From Mesohalobacter salilacus (GTDB lineage: Bacteria > Bacteroidota > Bacteroidia > Flavobacteriales > Flavobacteriaceae): a DNA stretch of 64,000 nt. A model generated the notes under the pieces. It worked only from the letters and a program-made list of their open reading frames with translations, did no database searches and had not been told where the DNA came from. This document shows, piece by piece, positions 18,120-27,369 of this stretch. Made by a program: the position numbers and the translations under genes. The stretch is from NCBI GenBank assembly GCA_003931895.1, contig RRZV01000017.1, positions 1 to 64,000 on the forward strand, read 5' to 3'. Each line of letters starts with the position of its first letter. Position 1 is the first letter of the stretch.

Positions 18120-19150
18120 TATCTTCCATTTAACCAAAGCTCTTGCAATTCGTCAAGAGTTTTGGCTTTGCCATCAACCATCAAACTGCCGTCAAAGGCA
18201 TTGAAGAGTTGCCAAAACCCATCTTTTTGGAGGGCGCAACCGCGAGTGTAATCTAAGTGCATGAAATGAAAATCTTCGTAGATTGGGTTTTTAATGAGTT
18301 CAAATTGTGAGTTGTAATAACCTACTTTACCATCTTTATGAACTTCAAAAGTTTCAGGATTTCTGTGGTGAATAATGTCATCATACTGCATTGGAATTTC
18401 ATTAAAAGCTTGTCCTTCCCCAACTACTAATCCCCAGCGCTGACTTCTCTTATTTCTGATTTTTAAGTAATATCCAAAGTCATCGACAGCTTTGATTAAA
18501 TCTGCGTTGTAGTCTTTCCTAACTTGCTCTATCATTTGAAGTTGGTAAATGGGAAATTCTCTTGGATTAGGGACTTCTTCGGGCGAGTTGTATAAAAAAT
18601 TTCGACTTAAATAAAACGCCTCATCACTCTCATAAGAAGGTTCAATTAAGCCCCATTTTTGTTCTTTTCTCACTGCGATTTTATCTATCTCTTCTACTTT
18701 CTCTTGTGTAAATCGGTCTATCTCAGTTTTCGTAGTCAATTTTACTTCATCAAAACTCATTTTAGTTTCTACTTTTTCGTGATATAAATCTACCCAGTAG
18801 ATTTTGTTTTTTTGAGTAGCCCAGGTAAAACGGTTTTCCTCTTGGTGTTTGGTAGGAAATTGAAAACTGTATTGTCTTGCTGACTTAGGTATAATTAATC
18901 GGTTTTCAATATTAAAAAGTGCCCAATTCCCTTTTTTGGTTTTGATACGCAATGGGTAGTTGGAATCAGGGTTAGGATTAAATTCTATGGCTTTGGCTTT
19001 GTGGGCTTTTAAAAAGGCTTTGATATACTTTCGTTTGGTCTCTTTTGTTATTGAAACCTCTTGGGCATCGTTGATATAAAAAGAAACTTGAGCATGTATT
19101 TGGAAAACAAATATTAATGTGAAAAATAATAGACTACATCTAATTTTCAT
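18119..19150 (-). CDS. exported WG-repeat-like protein
   Basis: A 343-residue protein with a signal peptide (cleavage near HAQVS, residue 21). The body contains degenerate WG beta-repeats: NWALFNIENRLIIP, KWGLIEPSY, RWGLVVGEG, KVGYYNSQFELI and FWQLFNAFDGSLM. WG repeats build beta-propeller-like surfaces, but their role in exported Bacteroidota proteins is not known. The gene is alone between a bidirectional terminator and a 168 bp intergenic region. Confidence 0.7.
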   Translation of the reverse strand: MKIRCSLLFFTLIFVFQIHAQVSFYINDAQEVSITKETKRKYIKAFLKAHKAKAIEFNPNPDSNYPLRIKTKKGNWALFNIENRLIIPKSARQYSFQFPTKHQEENRFTWATQKNKIYWVDLYHEKVETKMSFDEVKLTTKTEIDRFTQEKVEEIDKIAVRKEQKWGLIEPSYESDEAFYLSRNFLYNSPEEVPNPREFPIYQLQMIEQVRKDYNADLIKAVDDFGYYLKIRNKRSQRWGLVVGEGQAFNEIPMQYDDIIHHRNPETFEVHKDGKVGYYNSQFELIKNPIYEDFHFMHLDYTRGCALQKDGFWQLFNAFDGSLMVDGKAKTLDELQELWLNGR

Positions 19151-19318
19151 AGTTGATTTATTGGGTGATTTTGATTAAATAATCACCGGCACCAATTAGT
19201 TTTGAGCTATAATTTACTTTGGTTGCTAGTTTTGTAAATAAATGTTTTTGGTTTTGTGATATTCTATTAAAACATTCCTTTTATTTTTTTAGCTAACTAG
19301 TTTTTGGTTTATTTATTG

Positions 19319-20551
19319 CTATTGATCTGGTTGAGCATCACATAATACTATCAAATCATAATAACATATAAAAGGTATATTAGAAATTGAAATATCAAAG
19401 TTTTTTGAATCTCCTGTAAAATCGTCTGTAACTACACCACTAATGTTTAACTCATTAATGACTTTAGCACCATTTTCAAAACCTGTTAAATCGACACTAC
19501 CATCAGAAATCGTTCCCGTATTGTCATCAAAAGTACTATATGAACCGAAGCTTACATAAAAGGTGTTTGGGTCTGTTGGGTCAAAATCTCCTACTTGTTT
19601 CATATTGAAAGTCTGAACTGGTTTGAAATTACCTAAATGAATAACGGGTGAGGGAATATTACTTCCACTACAATTTACATCGTTTATACCATAAGACACC
19701 CATTGCCCCATGTCCATTCGACTACTATAATATGGAGGAAGTATTGGTAAGTCAGGGTTATTATCTAAAAAATTAATTTCACAAGTTTCACCGCCAAATG
19801 TTATGGTTCCTGATGCAGCTAAAATGGGTAAATCAATGCTTTTTTCAACACTATCAGAGTTACCTTCATTATCTGTAACTGTAAGTTCAAAGGTTAATGT
19901 ATTTTCTATAAAACTCATGTTCAACGGAAAGGTTTCTGTTGGATTTTCTTCGCTAGATCCAAATGACCATTCATACTCCGCAATATTACCACTAGATAAA
20001 TTTTCAAACTCAATCTCTACTTCATCTAAATATCTTTCTGTTATTGTCGTTGGTGGACAACATAAAGGTAAGATATTAAAATCTGCTACCAATTCATCTG
20101 AAGGGTTTATACCGAACTCATCAACTACATTTGAATTTTTAAAATGCATTCTATTTTGAAAACCATCAAATAAAACCAAGTCGTTATCATTCAATGTCTC
20201 TACTATAAATTCCTGAAAACCAGTGGCGAAATTAATAGTCATCATTTGGTCTCCATCTTGATAAAGATATGTCCCTTCAAACTCTGCATCTATGTTGCCA
20301 TTACAGTTATCGTCTTCAAATGATAAAAAAGTTCCTAAGTTATCTTCGTTTCGGTCGTTAATAAATTGAAATTGCATAGCCGAAGAACAATCTTCAAAAA
20401 CCTCTTCTTCATTTGATACTGTTTTTATTAAAACCCATGTGCCAATTATACCATTCTCCGATGTGCTAACAATGTCATCGGATGATTCACTATCCGAACA
20501 CGATAAAGTAAAAAGCAAAGCGATTAAAATTAAGGAAATGAATTTTTTCAT
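19319..20551 (-). CDS. PKD-domain lipoprotein with lipocalin-like N terminus
   Basis: A 410-residue lipoprotein (lipobox ending at C18, LFTLSCSDSE). Residues 35-140 resemble the lipocalin-like domain common in Bacteroidota lipoproteins (starts IIGTWVLIKT). Residues about 155-235 form a PKD-type Ig domain with YEWSFGSSEENPTETFP and LTVTDNEGNSDSV. The C-terminal part is a beta-rich region I do not recognise. PKD domains mediate surface contacts or binding. The gene begins 53 bp after the last gene of the five-gene export operon and may be read through from it, or have its own promoter in that AT-rich gap. Confidence 0.75.
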   Translation of the reverse strand: MKKFISLILIALLFTLSCSDSESSDDIVSTSENGIIGTWVLIKTVSNEEEVFEDCSSAMQFQFINDRNEDNLGTFLSFEDDNCNGNIDAEFEGTYLYQDGDQMMTINFATGFQEFIVETLNDNDLVLFDGFQNRMHFKNSNVVDEFGINPSDELVADFNILPLCCPPTTITERYLDEVEIEFENLSSGNIAEYEWSFGSSEENPTETFPLNMSFIENTLTFELTVTDNEGNSDSVEKSIDLPILAASGTITFGGETCEINFLDNNPDLPILPPYYSSRMDMGQWVSYGINDVNCSGSNIPSPVIHLGNFKPVQTFNMKQVGDFDPTDPNTFYVSFGSYSTFDDNTGTISDGSVDLTGFENGAKVINELNISGVVTDDFTGDSKNFDISISNIPFICYYDLIVLCDAQPDQ

Positions 20552-20604
20552 AATATTTCGAGTTTATTATTTTAATTAATGTATGTATAAATTTTTTATT
20601 TATT

Positions 20605-21576
20605 TTACCACCAACCCTTAATATTATATACGGTTTCAGGTTGATTGTTGGCGTAAGCTAATGCTATTTCTTTAGAGGTTTGAAGTCTATTTTTTTCAAC
20701 CTCGGCATTGTATTTTTGTTGGTTTTCTATAAAATTCCATTCTCTATCTGTATTTTTCTTAACGCCTTTTTGAATATCGTTAGCTAAACTTTTTACTTTA
20801 GAATAGCACTTAGAATCTGGTTCAATTTGGTTGAGATAAAAACCTGCTTTATCAGCTGCTTCAAAATTTTGACCGCTATTCCAGGCATTATTTGCCATAT
20901 TAAGCAGAATATCACAGTCTCTATTTATTTTTTGCTTATACACTACTGCCACCATATCTTGAGCTTTGTTAAAACAATCTTTAGACACCACTGGTACAGA
21001 AGTTAAAGAAAATAAAGCTTCATCAAATTTATTTTGCTTGGTTAGGCTTTCCGCTTCTTTGATGATGAAGTCGCAACCATCATTATAATAGGCCAAAATT
21101 CTTTCTTTGGCTTTATTGATTAAATTTTTAATTTCTGCATTACTCGATCGAATGTTTTTAAATGCGGATAAATAGGCTTTATTTTCATTACGACCTACAC
21201 CTTTTACATTGATAGCAGTGCTACCAAATTTAGTTCCACTTACACCGTCACCTACATAAAAAGCAACTTCGAGAACCAAGGCAACTTTTGGCGGTGCTCC
21301 GGCTACAACATCTTTTGAAAGCACAGAAACATTTGGTGTGATAATAAAGCGTGAATTGTAATTTGTAGATCCTGCAATACCATTGGCTGTGAGGATTTGC
21401 GCCATTTTGCTTTGCAAATTGTTTTTAGCTGATAATGGTATATTTTCAACTTGATTTGCGACATATGGCACAATAGCAATGCGTCCCATATCATCAACCT
21501 TTTCTTGACTGTTTTGAGCTTTAGTCGCACTAAAACTTAAAACACAAATGATTATCGTTATAAGTGTTTTTTTCAT
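20605..21576 (-). CDS. exported protein of five-gene operon (last gene), LPP20/FlgT-like N terminus
   Basis: A 323-residue exported protein with a signal peptide (cleavage near TKAQNS, residue 20). Residues 30-150 carry a motif pattern (RIAIVPYV, LQSKMAQIL, then VKGVGRNENKAYLSAFKNI) that resembles the alpha/beta folds of FlgT/TolB-N/LpoB-type envelope proteins; this is a weak resemblance. The C-terminal half is helical with TPR-like spacing and regular cysteines (DGCDF, SKDCFN, NRDCDIL, DSKCYSK). It is the fifth gene of a leftward operon, 7 bp after the preceding one. Its function is not known to me. Confidence 0.65.
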   Translation of the reverse strand: MKKTLITIIICVLSFSATKAQNSQEKVDDMGRIAIVPYVANQVENIPLSAKNNLQSKMAQILTANGIAGSTNYNSRFIITPNVSVLSKDVVAGAPPKVALVLEVAFYVGDGVSGTKFGSTAINVKGVGRNENKAYLSAFKNIRSSNAEIKNLINKAKERILAYYNDGCDFIIKEAESLTKQNKFDEALFSLTSVPVVSKDCFNKAQDMVAVVYKQKINRDCDILLNMANNAWNSGQNFEAADKAGFYLNQIEPDSKCYSKVKSLANDIQKGVKKNTDREWNFIENQQKYNAEVEKNRLQTSKEIALAYANNQPETVYNIKGWW

Positions 21577-21583
21577 CTTTTAT

Positions 21584-22540
21584 TTATTTACTTCCTAGAT
21601 ATATAGTAGCTTCGCCTAAACCTCTAGTGGTGATTTTATTTTCTATATTAAATGGAGAATCTCTTAAAAAACGGCTTAAGAGTGAGGCAAATCGTCTTGT
21701 ATCCATAGCGCGTTGACGGCCTCTTCTTTCAAAATATAAGGGAATTCTAACTTGGTCAAATACAATCATATTTTCTGTTGCATCTTTGGTATTGAATCTG
21801 CCATTTACTGAGTTTTCTGCCATCCAATCTTCTATGAGAAACCCGAGTTCTTCTTGATCTGGACCGTAGTAGCTTTCTAAGTCGCCATCCCAGTCATCCC
21901 AACGTTTTACTGTAATGCTAACTTCGCGGCCATTCTCAAATAAATCATCAAAATGGGTTTGCAATCGGCTTGTAAATGGTCCCATATGAGAAACCACAGC
22001 TTCTTCTAATAAAACGGGAAGTTCTACAGAAAACGACGGTGCACCAGTTCCTGCGGCAGTCGCAATTTGTTTATTAGAATACGCATCTATTCCCTGTAGG
22101 TTGAAAGTTATTGAGCGATTAGGACCAGATTTATTCACAGACCAGGTCATTTGAATAATGATATCTGCCTTAGCTTGGTTGAGCAATTGGTCAACTGGGC
22201 TTTCGGCGACTTCACTTCCCGTTGATTTTGAGCTTCTCATCGCATCAAGTGCACTAACTTGTGATATACTTTTGATTTCAGATTCCATATTTTTTAGCGG
22301 AAAACCTCTATCTGCCATCATACCGTTAATTTTACTTACAACCAACAGCAAATCTGAACTTTCTTGAAATGCTCTTTTATAATCAGGTATCACTTCTTTG
22401 ATTCCTTGGTTGTCAAATTCTAGCGTATAACCATTTGTGATACACCAATTATCACTCGGCACAACCATTAAAGTCGGTTTCTTAGCTTGAGAAAAAATTA
22501 GCCAAGGAAACATTAATAGTATTAAACAAATTTTATTCAT
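21584..22540 (-). CDS. exported protein of five-gene operon (fourth gene), DUF6175-like
   Basis: A 318-residue exported protein with a signal peptide (cleavage near IFSQAKK, residue 18). The mature protein starts KPTLMVVPSDNWC, contains ADIIIQMTWSVNKSGPNR (about 147-164) and ends with a helical LLSRFLRDSPFNIENK and GLGEATIYLG. I associate this pattern with an uncharacterised Bacteroidota family, probably the one named DUF6175, but the number is from memory. It lies 9 bp after the third gene. The alternation of strands around IIIQM is like envelope assembly factors that bind or sense outer-membrane components; that is inference. Confidence 0.65.
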   Translation of the reverse strand: MNKICLILLMFPWLIFSQAKKPTLMVVPSDNWCITNGYTLEFDNQGIKEVIPDYKRAFQESSDLLLVVSKINGMMADRGFPLKNMESEIKSISQVSALDAMRSSKSTGSEVAESPVDQLLNQAKADIIIQMTWSVNKSGPNRSITFNLQGIDAYSNKQIATAAGTGAPSFSVELPVLLEEAVVSHMGPFTSRLQTHFDDLFENGREVSITVKRWDDWDGDLESYYGPDQEELGFLIEDWMAENSVNGRFNTKDATENMIVFDQVRIPLYFERRGRQRAMDTRRFASLLSRFLRDSPFNIENKITTRGLGEATIYLGSK

Positions 22541-22549
22541 ATCTTAAGT

Positions 22550-23044
22550 TTATTGAATTAGATTATCTCTTTTCATTTGACCTCTAAGGCCCATGACATC
22601 GACTTCTATAATAATTTCATAAGCCAATTTCCCATCATTTTTTTTATTGATTTTGAGTTTTCTTCTTAACCAATTTTCATCAGGCAGTCCTGCGAATTGT
22701 TCAAATAAGCCTTTTGGCTCAAAAAATCGGTTAAAATAATTCATATTATCTCTTCTTTTGTTTGGGTTTGAGATAATAGGTCTCATGTCACATGAAGAAT
22801 TTCCACCACGAATGCCTTGAAATAAAATATCATCTACGGCGCGTCGTCTGGCATTGAGTATGGCTTCTTTTTCATTCATTCCAATGCCCCAAGCCTTTAC
22901 GGTTTGAAATCCATTTCGATCAACAGAAACGCATTCGGTTTCGTAATCATAATAACCTGATACGGTTTCAATTTTAGATTTACAAGCCGTAGATATGACT
23001 GCAATAACTAAAATGTTTAAAAAAACTATTTTTCTCATATTCAA
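22550..23044 (-). CDS. lipoprotein of five-gene operon (third gene), paralogue of the second
   Basis: A 164-residue lipoprotein (lipobox ending at C21, VISTACKSK). The mature part matches the product of the next gene upstream (23050-23580) position by position: Y-x-YE-x2-C, VK, an A-rich helix ending RRAVDDILFQGI, a conserved Cys, NYFNRFFEPKG, a terminal EVDVMGLRGQM. The helix plus GI pattern resembles LPP20/FlgT-N domains. It lies 5 bp after its paralogue. One copy is lipidated and the other is not, which suggests a pair acting at different sides of a complex. Confidence 0.7.
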   Translation of the reverse strand: MNMRKIVFLNILVIAVISTACKSKIETVSGYYDYETECVSVDRNGFQTVKAWGIGMNEKEAILNARRRAVDDILFQGIRGGNSSCDMRPIISNPNKRRDNMNYFNRFFEPKGLFEQFAGLPDENWLRRKLKINKKNDGKLAYEIIIEVDVMGLRGQMKRDNLIQ

Positions 23045-23049
23045 AATAT

Positions 23050-23580
23050 TTAAAATCCAGAGGACAAACTTTTTATAATTCCTGCGGCTTCTAGCTCTTT
23101 TCTTAAACCAGCAATATCTACCGAAACAATCAAACCAATTTTGTATTCACGTTTACCAACCTTGAGTCTATCTCCAGGTGCAATAGCGCCGTCTGTGGTG
23201 AGTGTTACAAATTTTTTATAATCTCCATTTTCAGAGAAAAAATCGTCGAAAAAATCTCGGTTTTTTTCTTGCAGATTAGGATGCCTTGCCAAAGCGGGTT
23301 GTCTCACGCAGCCGACTTCATTTTGTGGAATGCCTCTAAAAATGACGGCATGAACTGCATTTTTTTTAGATTGCTCTACAGCGACATTTTTCTTTTTGGA
23401 ATACGAAAATATTTTGACAATATACGAGCCCTCAGAGGCTACATTAAGACATTGTATTTCATATCTCCAATTTTTAGTGTCTTCATCAGCTTTTTTCTTA
23501 GCTCGTCTTTGGCCATAGACGTCAGCTGACAAAAGAATTATTAATGTTAATAATGAAAATTTTAATAAAGTGTTTTTCAT
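23050..23580 (-). CDS. exported protein of five-gene operon (second gene), paralogue of the third
   Basis: A 176-residue protein with a Sec signal peptide (cleavage near DVYGQRR, residue 23) and no lipobox. It shares with its neighbour YEIQCLNV, the helix ending KNAVHAVIFRGI, a Cys in GCVRQP, DFFDDFFSENG and the C-terminal VSVDIAGLRKEL. I read the two as tandem duplicates that have diverged strongly. It starts 6 bp after the 923-residue first gene. No catalytic motif is visible; the fold looks like a small alpha/beta domain. Confidence 0.7.
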   Translation of the reverse strand: MKNTLLKFSLLTLIILLSADVYGQRRAKKKADEDTKNWRYEIQCLNVASEGSYIVKIFSYSKKKNVAVEQSKKNAVHAVIFRGIPQNEVGCVRQPALARHPNLQEKNRDFFDDFFSENGDYKKFVTLTTDGAIAPGDRLKVGKREYKIGLIVSVDIAGLRKELEAAGIIKSLSSGF

Positions 23581-23586
23581 AATATA

Positions 23587-26358
23587 TTATTTAAGTTGTC
23601 TTATAAGCATACCTGGAGCGACTTTATTGCTGTTTCCTTTAAATACGGTATAAGGTTGACTTGTTTCTGCTCCAGCTTCTTCAGCTAGGTAAGTATTATC
23701 CCAGATATTATTTTTATCAACCTTAATTGTTGTAACTCGTTCATAAGAAGTTGTGCCATCTTCATTTAAAACTTGTTCTAAAACTTCAAATTTATCGCCT
23801 TTTTCAACACCTTCTTTTAAGCCTATTTTAGCTGCGATTGGCTCTGCAGAAAGTAAAGGTGTTTTGACCCTAAACTGTTCATACCCCCGTTGAAGTTTAC
23901 CTATATTTTTATCAACTGCTTTTATTGTGGCAATTTCTATAAGTTGTTGATCTGACTTTGAAGAGAAAATCGTAGATTGTAAGTTGTTTCTTGAAACTTC
24001 ACTTCCCACATATTCTAACTTAAATAAATTAGTATTGTCAAAAGCCTCTTTTTTGCTTTTGTCATCACTATTTTCGTCTATCCACAAATTGTTGTAAAAT
24101 TCTTCAGCTATTTCGTCGTTCCATACTAAACGATAGAGGTAGCTTGTTGTTCTTACAAAATATCCTTTTCCTACCACATCTGATGCTACAGTTGCTGCTG
24201 AAGCAATAGTTGCAACATCTTCACCGCCAGGAACAATTGAGGCTACTGTTGTTACTGCATTGAGAAAACCTTTACGCTTTTTAGCTTGTTTTGCTTTATT
24301 GGTGTATTTATAATCATATACAATTACAAACGTATTGCTAATGAGTTCTTTTCCAGCGTCAGCAAGCAAAGCTTTACCTCTCATTGAGGACTGGGCAACT
24401 TTAAAATCAATTTCAGAAGCATTGTATTGTCCACGCTCGGCGATTAGATCCATATTAAAATGACCATTTTCATCTCTATTAAACCAGCGAGCGACAAGGT
24501 CTCGGGCAACACCATCATAGTTGAGGTAATCTTCTATTAATTCAGTTTGGTCATTTTCTCCACTCATACCGTGAGCTGGTATTAGATACGGTCCGATATT
24601 GTGGTCATTAAATTTTTCGGATAATTCTGTATTTCCAAAAGCATCTTTGATTATACTGTAATGTTCTCTGGTATTATCATCAACCATCATAGTGTAAAGC
24701 GAACTTCTTCGGTATTTCAATTTTCCAGCATTGGCAGCATCCATTTTACTAATTCGCTCTCTTTCTCCACTAGACTCAACTGTTGGGGCAGTATTTGTTG
24801 AAAACCCTGAAGTTGAAGAAGAACCGGCTTCTTTTTGTTTGACCAACATAAGTTGATAAGCCTGTTCGCGTTTATTTAATCTATTAAAAACATCTGAGTT
24901 TATTAAATCTTCTTCGGTCTCTGCAACTATTTCTGGAGAAGTAGAAGTAGATGTAGAACCTGATTGTCCAAATTGATTCTCGTCAAAGCTCACGTTATCC
25001 GTTGGAATAGCAGCTAGGCTTGAAGCAGTACTTTCTAAAGGTTGGTCTGCATATTTTTCAAAGGGTTCATTAAATTTATAATCAACTTTTGATTTAGAAT
25101 TGATTTTAGTATTAATATTTGAACCTGAGCTTGATATTTTTGATAAAATTGTGCTTGGACATTTTATGCCATCAAATTCTATGTAATCTTTATAAATCAT
25201 TTCAGTGACTGTAGTCATACCATTCATTATGGTTTGATTTTTGGATATGACTTTCTCGTAGGTTTGGGTGTCGTAATAGTCTTCCATAGTTGAGTCTTGA
25301 CCATTTTGCTTTACTGTATATTTAACATTATAATATTGCTTTCCTTCAAATTCTTCTAATGTTACTGTTGCGTTTTCAGGTGTTTTTTGTTCTCTTAAGA
25401 ACGTACTATTATTTTGCTTGAAGACTTCTATTGTTTGTGGAGGGAGATTTGTTTTGTAGCCATTATTGAGTTCTGTGTATCCACTTTGGCCGTCAAAAAC
25501 AGTTTTGGAATTCATGTTGGTCATTTTCATGATGCCAACAACTTTGCCATCAATTGTTCTAAGATTAAAATTGACATAATTATTTTTCATTTCTGTCCCA
25601 CTAACAAAAGTAGTAGATGCTGTGGATTCAATTTTTGTCAAACTTTTTAAACTAGATATTTTGTTATTAGGGTCTATATAGGCCAGATGTTTTTCATAAA
25701 TTTCAGAAACACTGATGCTGTCAATAGTTTTAGAATTATTTACTGCAATTTCAGTGGTTTTGTCTTCCTGCTCTAGTTTTGTTTCAGATTGTGATATTGC
25801 ATCTTCTATTTTTTCTTTTTTATTATTAAGCAAAGCTTTTAGGTTATCGTTATGAGCTACAATTTGATTTAAAATTTCATCATCTGATAACGCAAGGTCT
25901 TCTTCATATACTTTTGATAATCTTTTTCTGTATTTAGATAGTTGCTCTTTTTTTTCTTCTAAACTTACGACCAATAATTCTTCGGTATTAACCCTTTCTA
26001 TAACTTTACTTTTTAGCTTTTCATTATTATTTACATTTTCAAGACCATAAGTTTTAGAAAGATTTACATTGATATAACTAGGATTGTTAGGGTTTAATTT
26101 TATATCAATTGATCGTTTTGTGCCTAAGTTTGACATCAATCCTATCTTTAAATCTTCTTTAGTTGTCTTATATTCTATGTAATTTTTATTTTTTAATTTA
26201 CCTAGGTAATCATAATCTGCAAATATATGGGCAGGAGCCCCTGAGCCAGCAAAGCCATTATTCCTTGCGATAAAAACTGTGGCAACTTCTTGAGAAATAC
26301 CATGTGCAGTTAAAAATATTAGAAAAAATAAAATGGATTTTTTAATTAATGTCTTCAC
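23587..26358 (-). CDS. large exported multidomain protein, first gene of five-gene operon
   Basis: A 923-residue exported protein (signal peptide ending near HGISQE, residue 22). In order: residues 23-75 resemble the DUF2846-like beta domain (ATVFIARNN...); 125-205 is a charged coiled coil; about 215-430 is a beta-rich segment like the LolA/outer-membrane lipoprotein-sorting fold (repeated NxYDTQTYEKV- and YIEFDGIKCPSTI-like strands); 445-545 is a Ser/Thr-rich linker; 560-923 is a well-ordered region with ELISNTFVIVYDY, YLYRLVWND and a final beta domain (GDKFEVLEQV...MLIRQLK) reminiscent of FlgT-C. All domain links are by eye. It leads the operon behind a LytTR-type motif. Function unknown. 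Confidence 0.7.
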   Translation of the reverse strand: MKTLIKKSILFFLIFLTAHGISQEVATVFIARNNGFAGSGAPAHIFADYDYLGKLKNKNYIEYKTTKEDLKIGLMSNLGTKRSIDIKLNPNNPSYINVNLSKTYGLENVNNNEKLKSKVIERVNTEELLVVSLEEKKEQLSKYRKRLSKVYEEDLALSDDEILNQIVAHNDNLKALLNNKKEKIEDAISQSETKLEQEDKTTEIAVNNSKTIDSISVSEIYEKHLAYIDPNNKISSLKSLTKIESTASTTFVSGTEMKNNYVNFNLRTIDGKVVGIMKMTNMNSKTVFDGQSGYTELNNGYKTNLPPQTIEVFKQNNSTFLREQKTPENATVTLEEFEGKQYYNVKYTVKQNGQDSTMEDYYDTQTYEKVISKNQTIMNGMTTVTEMIYKDYIEFDGIKCPSTILSKISSSGSNINTKINSKSKVDYKFNEPFEKYADQPLESTASSLAAIPTDNVSFDENQFGQSGSTSTSTSPEIVAETEEDLINSDVFNRLNKREQAYQLMLVKQKEAGSSSTSGFSTNTAPTVESSGERERISKMDAANAGKLKYRRSSLYTMMVDDNTREHYSIIKDAFGNTELSEKFNDHNIGPYLIPAHGMSGENDQTELIEDYLNYDGVARDLVARWFNRDENGHFNMDLIAERGQYNASEIDFKVAQSSMRGKALLADAGKELISNTFVIVYDYKYTNKAKQAKKRKGFLNAVTTVASIVPGGEDVATIASAATVASDVVGKGYFVRTTSYLYRLVWNDEIAEEFYNNLWIDENSDDKSKKEAFDNTNLFKLEYVGSEVSRNNLQSTIFSSKSDQQLIEIATIKAVDKNIGKLQRGYEQFRVKTPLLSAEPIAAKIGLKEGVEKGDKFEVLEQVLNEDGTTSYERVTTIKVDKNNIWDNTYLAEEAGAETSQPYTVFKGNSNKVAPGMLIRQLK

Positions 26359-26440
26359 GATAAATAGTTTTTAAAAATAGTTTTGGTTTTAGATTTCAAA
26401 TTAAATGTTAAAGAATTTAATAAACGCATATCACATAGGG

Positions 26441-26478
26441 TTTTGTCACGAATGACATAAAAAACGTCATTAGTGACA
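26441..26478 (-). promoter_or_regulatory. candidate LytTR-regulator site A, upstream of the five-gene operon
   Basis: A 13 bp inverted repeat (TGTCACGAATGAC against GTCATTAGTGACA, one mismatch, 9 bp spacer) whose GTCA elements also recur directly at 21 bp, two helical turns, the spacing typical of LytTR direct repeats. Preceded by TTTTGTCAC. It lies about 85 bp before the first gene of the operon and shares 24 of 30 positions with site B. Confidence 0.65.
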
Positions 26479-26530
26479 TGTTGCGTCTATTTGTTTTTAG
26501 AATGGTATAAAAAGACTGAGTTAATAGTGA

Positions 26531-27202
26531 TTAATCTATACGATCTGCGCTATTGTTTTCATCACCTAAAAGTCTACCTGTATTGTTGGGAAGAAGGTTT
26601 TCGTTTGGATTGCCATTATTATCTAACATGAATCCAGCACTTTGATATTCTAATATTCGAATAGGATTTCCAGAAGAATCTAACAACATATCTCCTGAAA
26701 TTGCCGTTAGAACAGTATAATTATGACCACTTCCATCTACTTGGTCTAATTTTGCAAATACAGAAAATTTTGAAGTTCCACCAACTGAGGCCTCTCCAGT
26801 TATTAAGGCTCCTGTGCCTTCTCCAATGGTATTTGTACCTTCCTCAAACCTTTCTATAAAAATGCTTGAACCTGTTTGGTTACTAAATGTAGTAGTTACA
26901 TCTAAAAACGTATCCCCTGGAGATTGAGGGTCGTCTGGAACGGTCGTGGATAATAATATATGTTCTGCATAATAAGTGCCCTCGATAGTTGGCGGATTAT
27001 CACCAGGATTAATGTTAAAACCAATATTTTCTAAAGCTTGAACTGTCTCCGGTGTTAAGAATTGTTCGATTTCTTGTAAATCAGCGTTTGTTGGGTTATC
27101 ACCTTCACTTTCACAGGAAAGCATAATAGCTACCCCAAAGATAAAAATCCCCATTTTTAATAGTAATTGAATTTTTGATTGTACTGTACTTTTAGTATTC
27201 AT
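26531..27202 (-). CDS. exported lipoprotein, function unknown
   Basis: A 223-residue lipoprotein with an extended N terminus and a lipobox ending at C30 (AIMLSCESEG). After an acidic linker and a short helix (LQEIEQFLTPETVQALENIG) the protein is beta-rich, with GTYYAEHILLSTT and a domain that looks like a compact sandwich. I do not recognise a family. It sits between the LytTR regulator gene and the five-gene operon and has the second copy of the shared motif 58 bp upstream, so it is likely a co-regulated partner of the operon. Confidence 0.7.
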   Translation of the reverse strand: MNTKSTVQSKIQLLLKMGIFIFGVAIMLSCESEGDNPTNADLQEIEQFLTPETVQALENIGFNINPGDNPPTIEGTYYAEHILLSTTVPDDPQSPGDTFLDVTTTFSNQTGSSIFIERFEEGTNTIGEGTGALITGEASVGGTSKFSVFAKLDQVDGSGHNYTVLTAISGDMLLDSSGNPIRILEYQSAGFMLDNNGNPNENLLPNNTGRLLGDENNSADRID

Positions 27203-27260
27203 TGTTAAGTAATTTTAGATTATCAAACAATACTAAAAATAATAGGGTAACTCTTGAATA

Positions 27261-27290
27261 TTTTGTCACAAACAACAAAAGAAACATCAT
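27261..27290 (-). promoter_or_regulatory. candidate LytTR-regulator site B, upstream of the lipoprotein gene
   Basis: TTTTGTCACAAACAAC followed by ATCAT at the 21 bp position; 24 of 30 bases equal site A at 26441. The second half is degenerate, so the dyad is weaker than in site A. It lies 58 bp before the lipoprotein start and about 80 bp past the end of the LytTR regulator gene. Confidence 0.6.
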
Positions 27291-27369
27291 GAATATCAGT
27301 AGGTGTAATTAATTCATCTAGATTTGCTTGAATTTTAGATGTTCTAGGTTTTGTTTATTAAAATAATAT

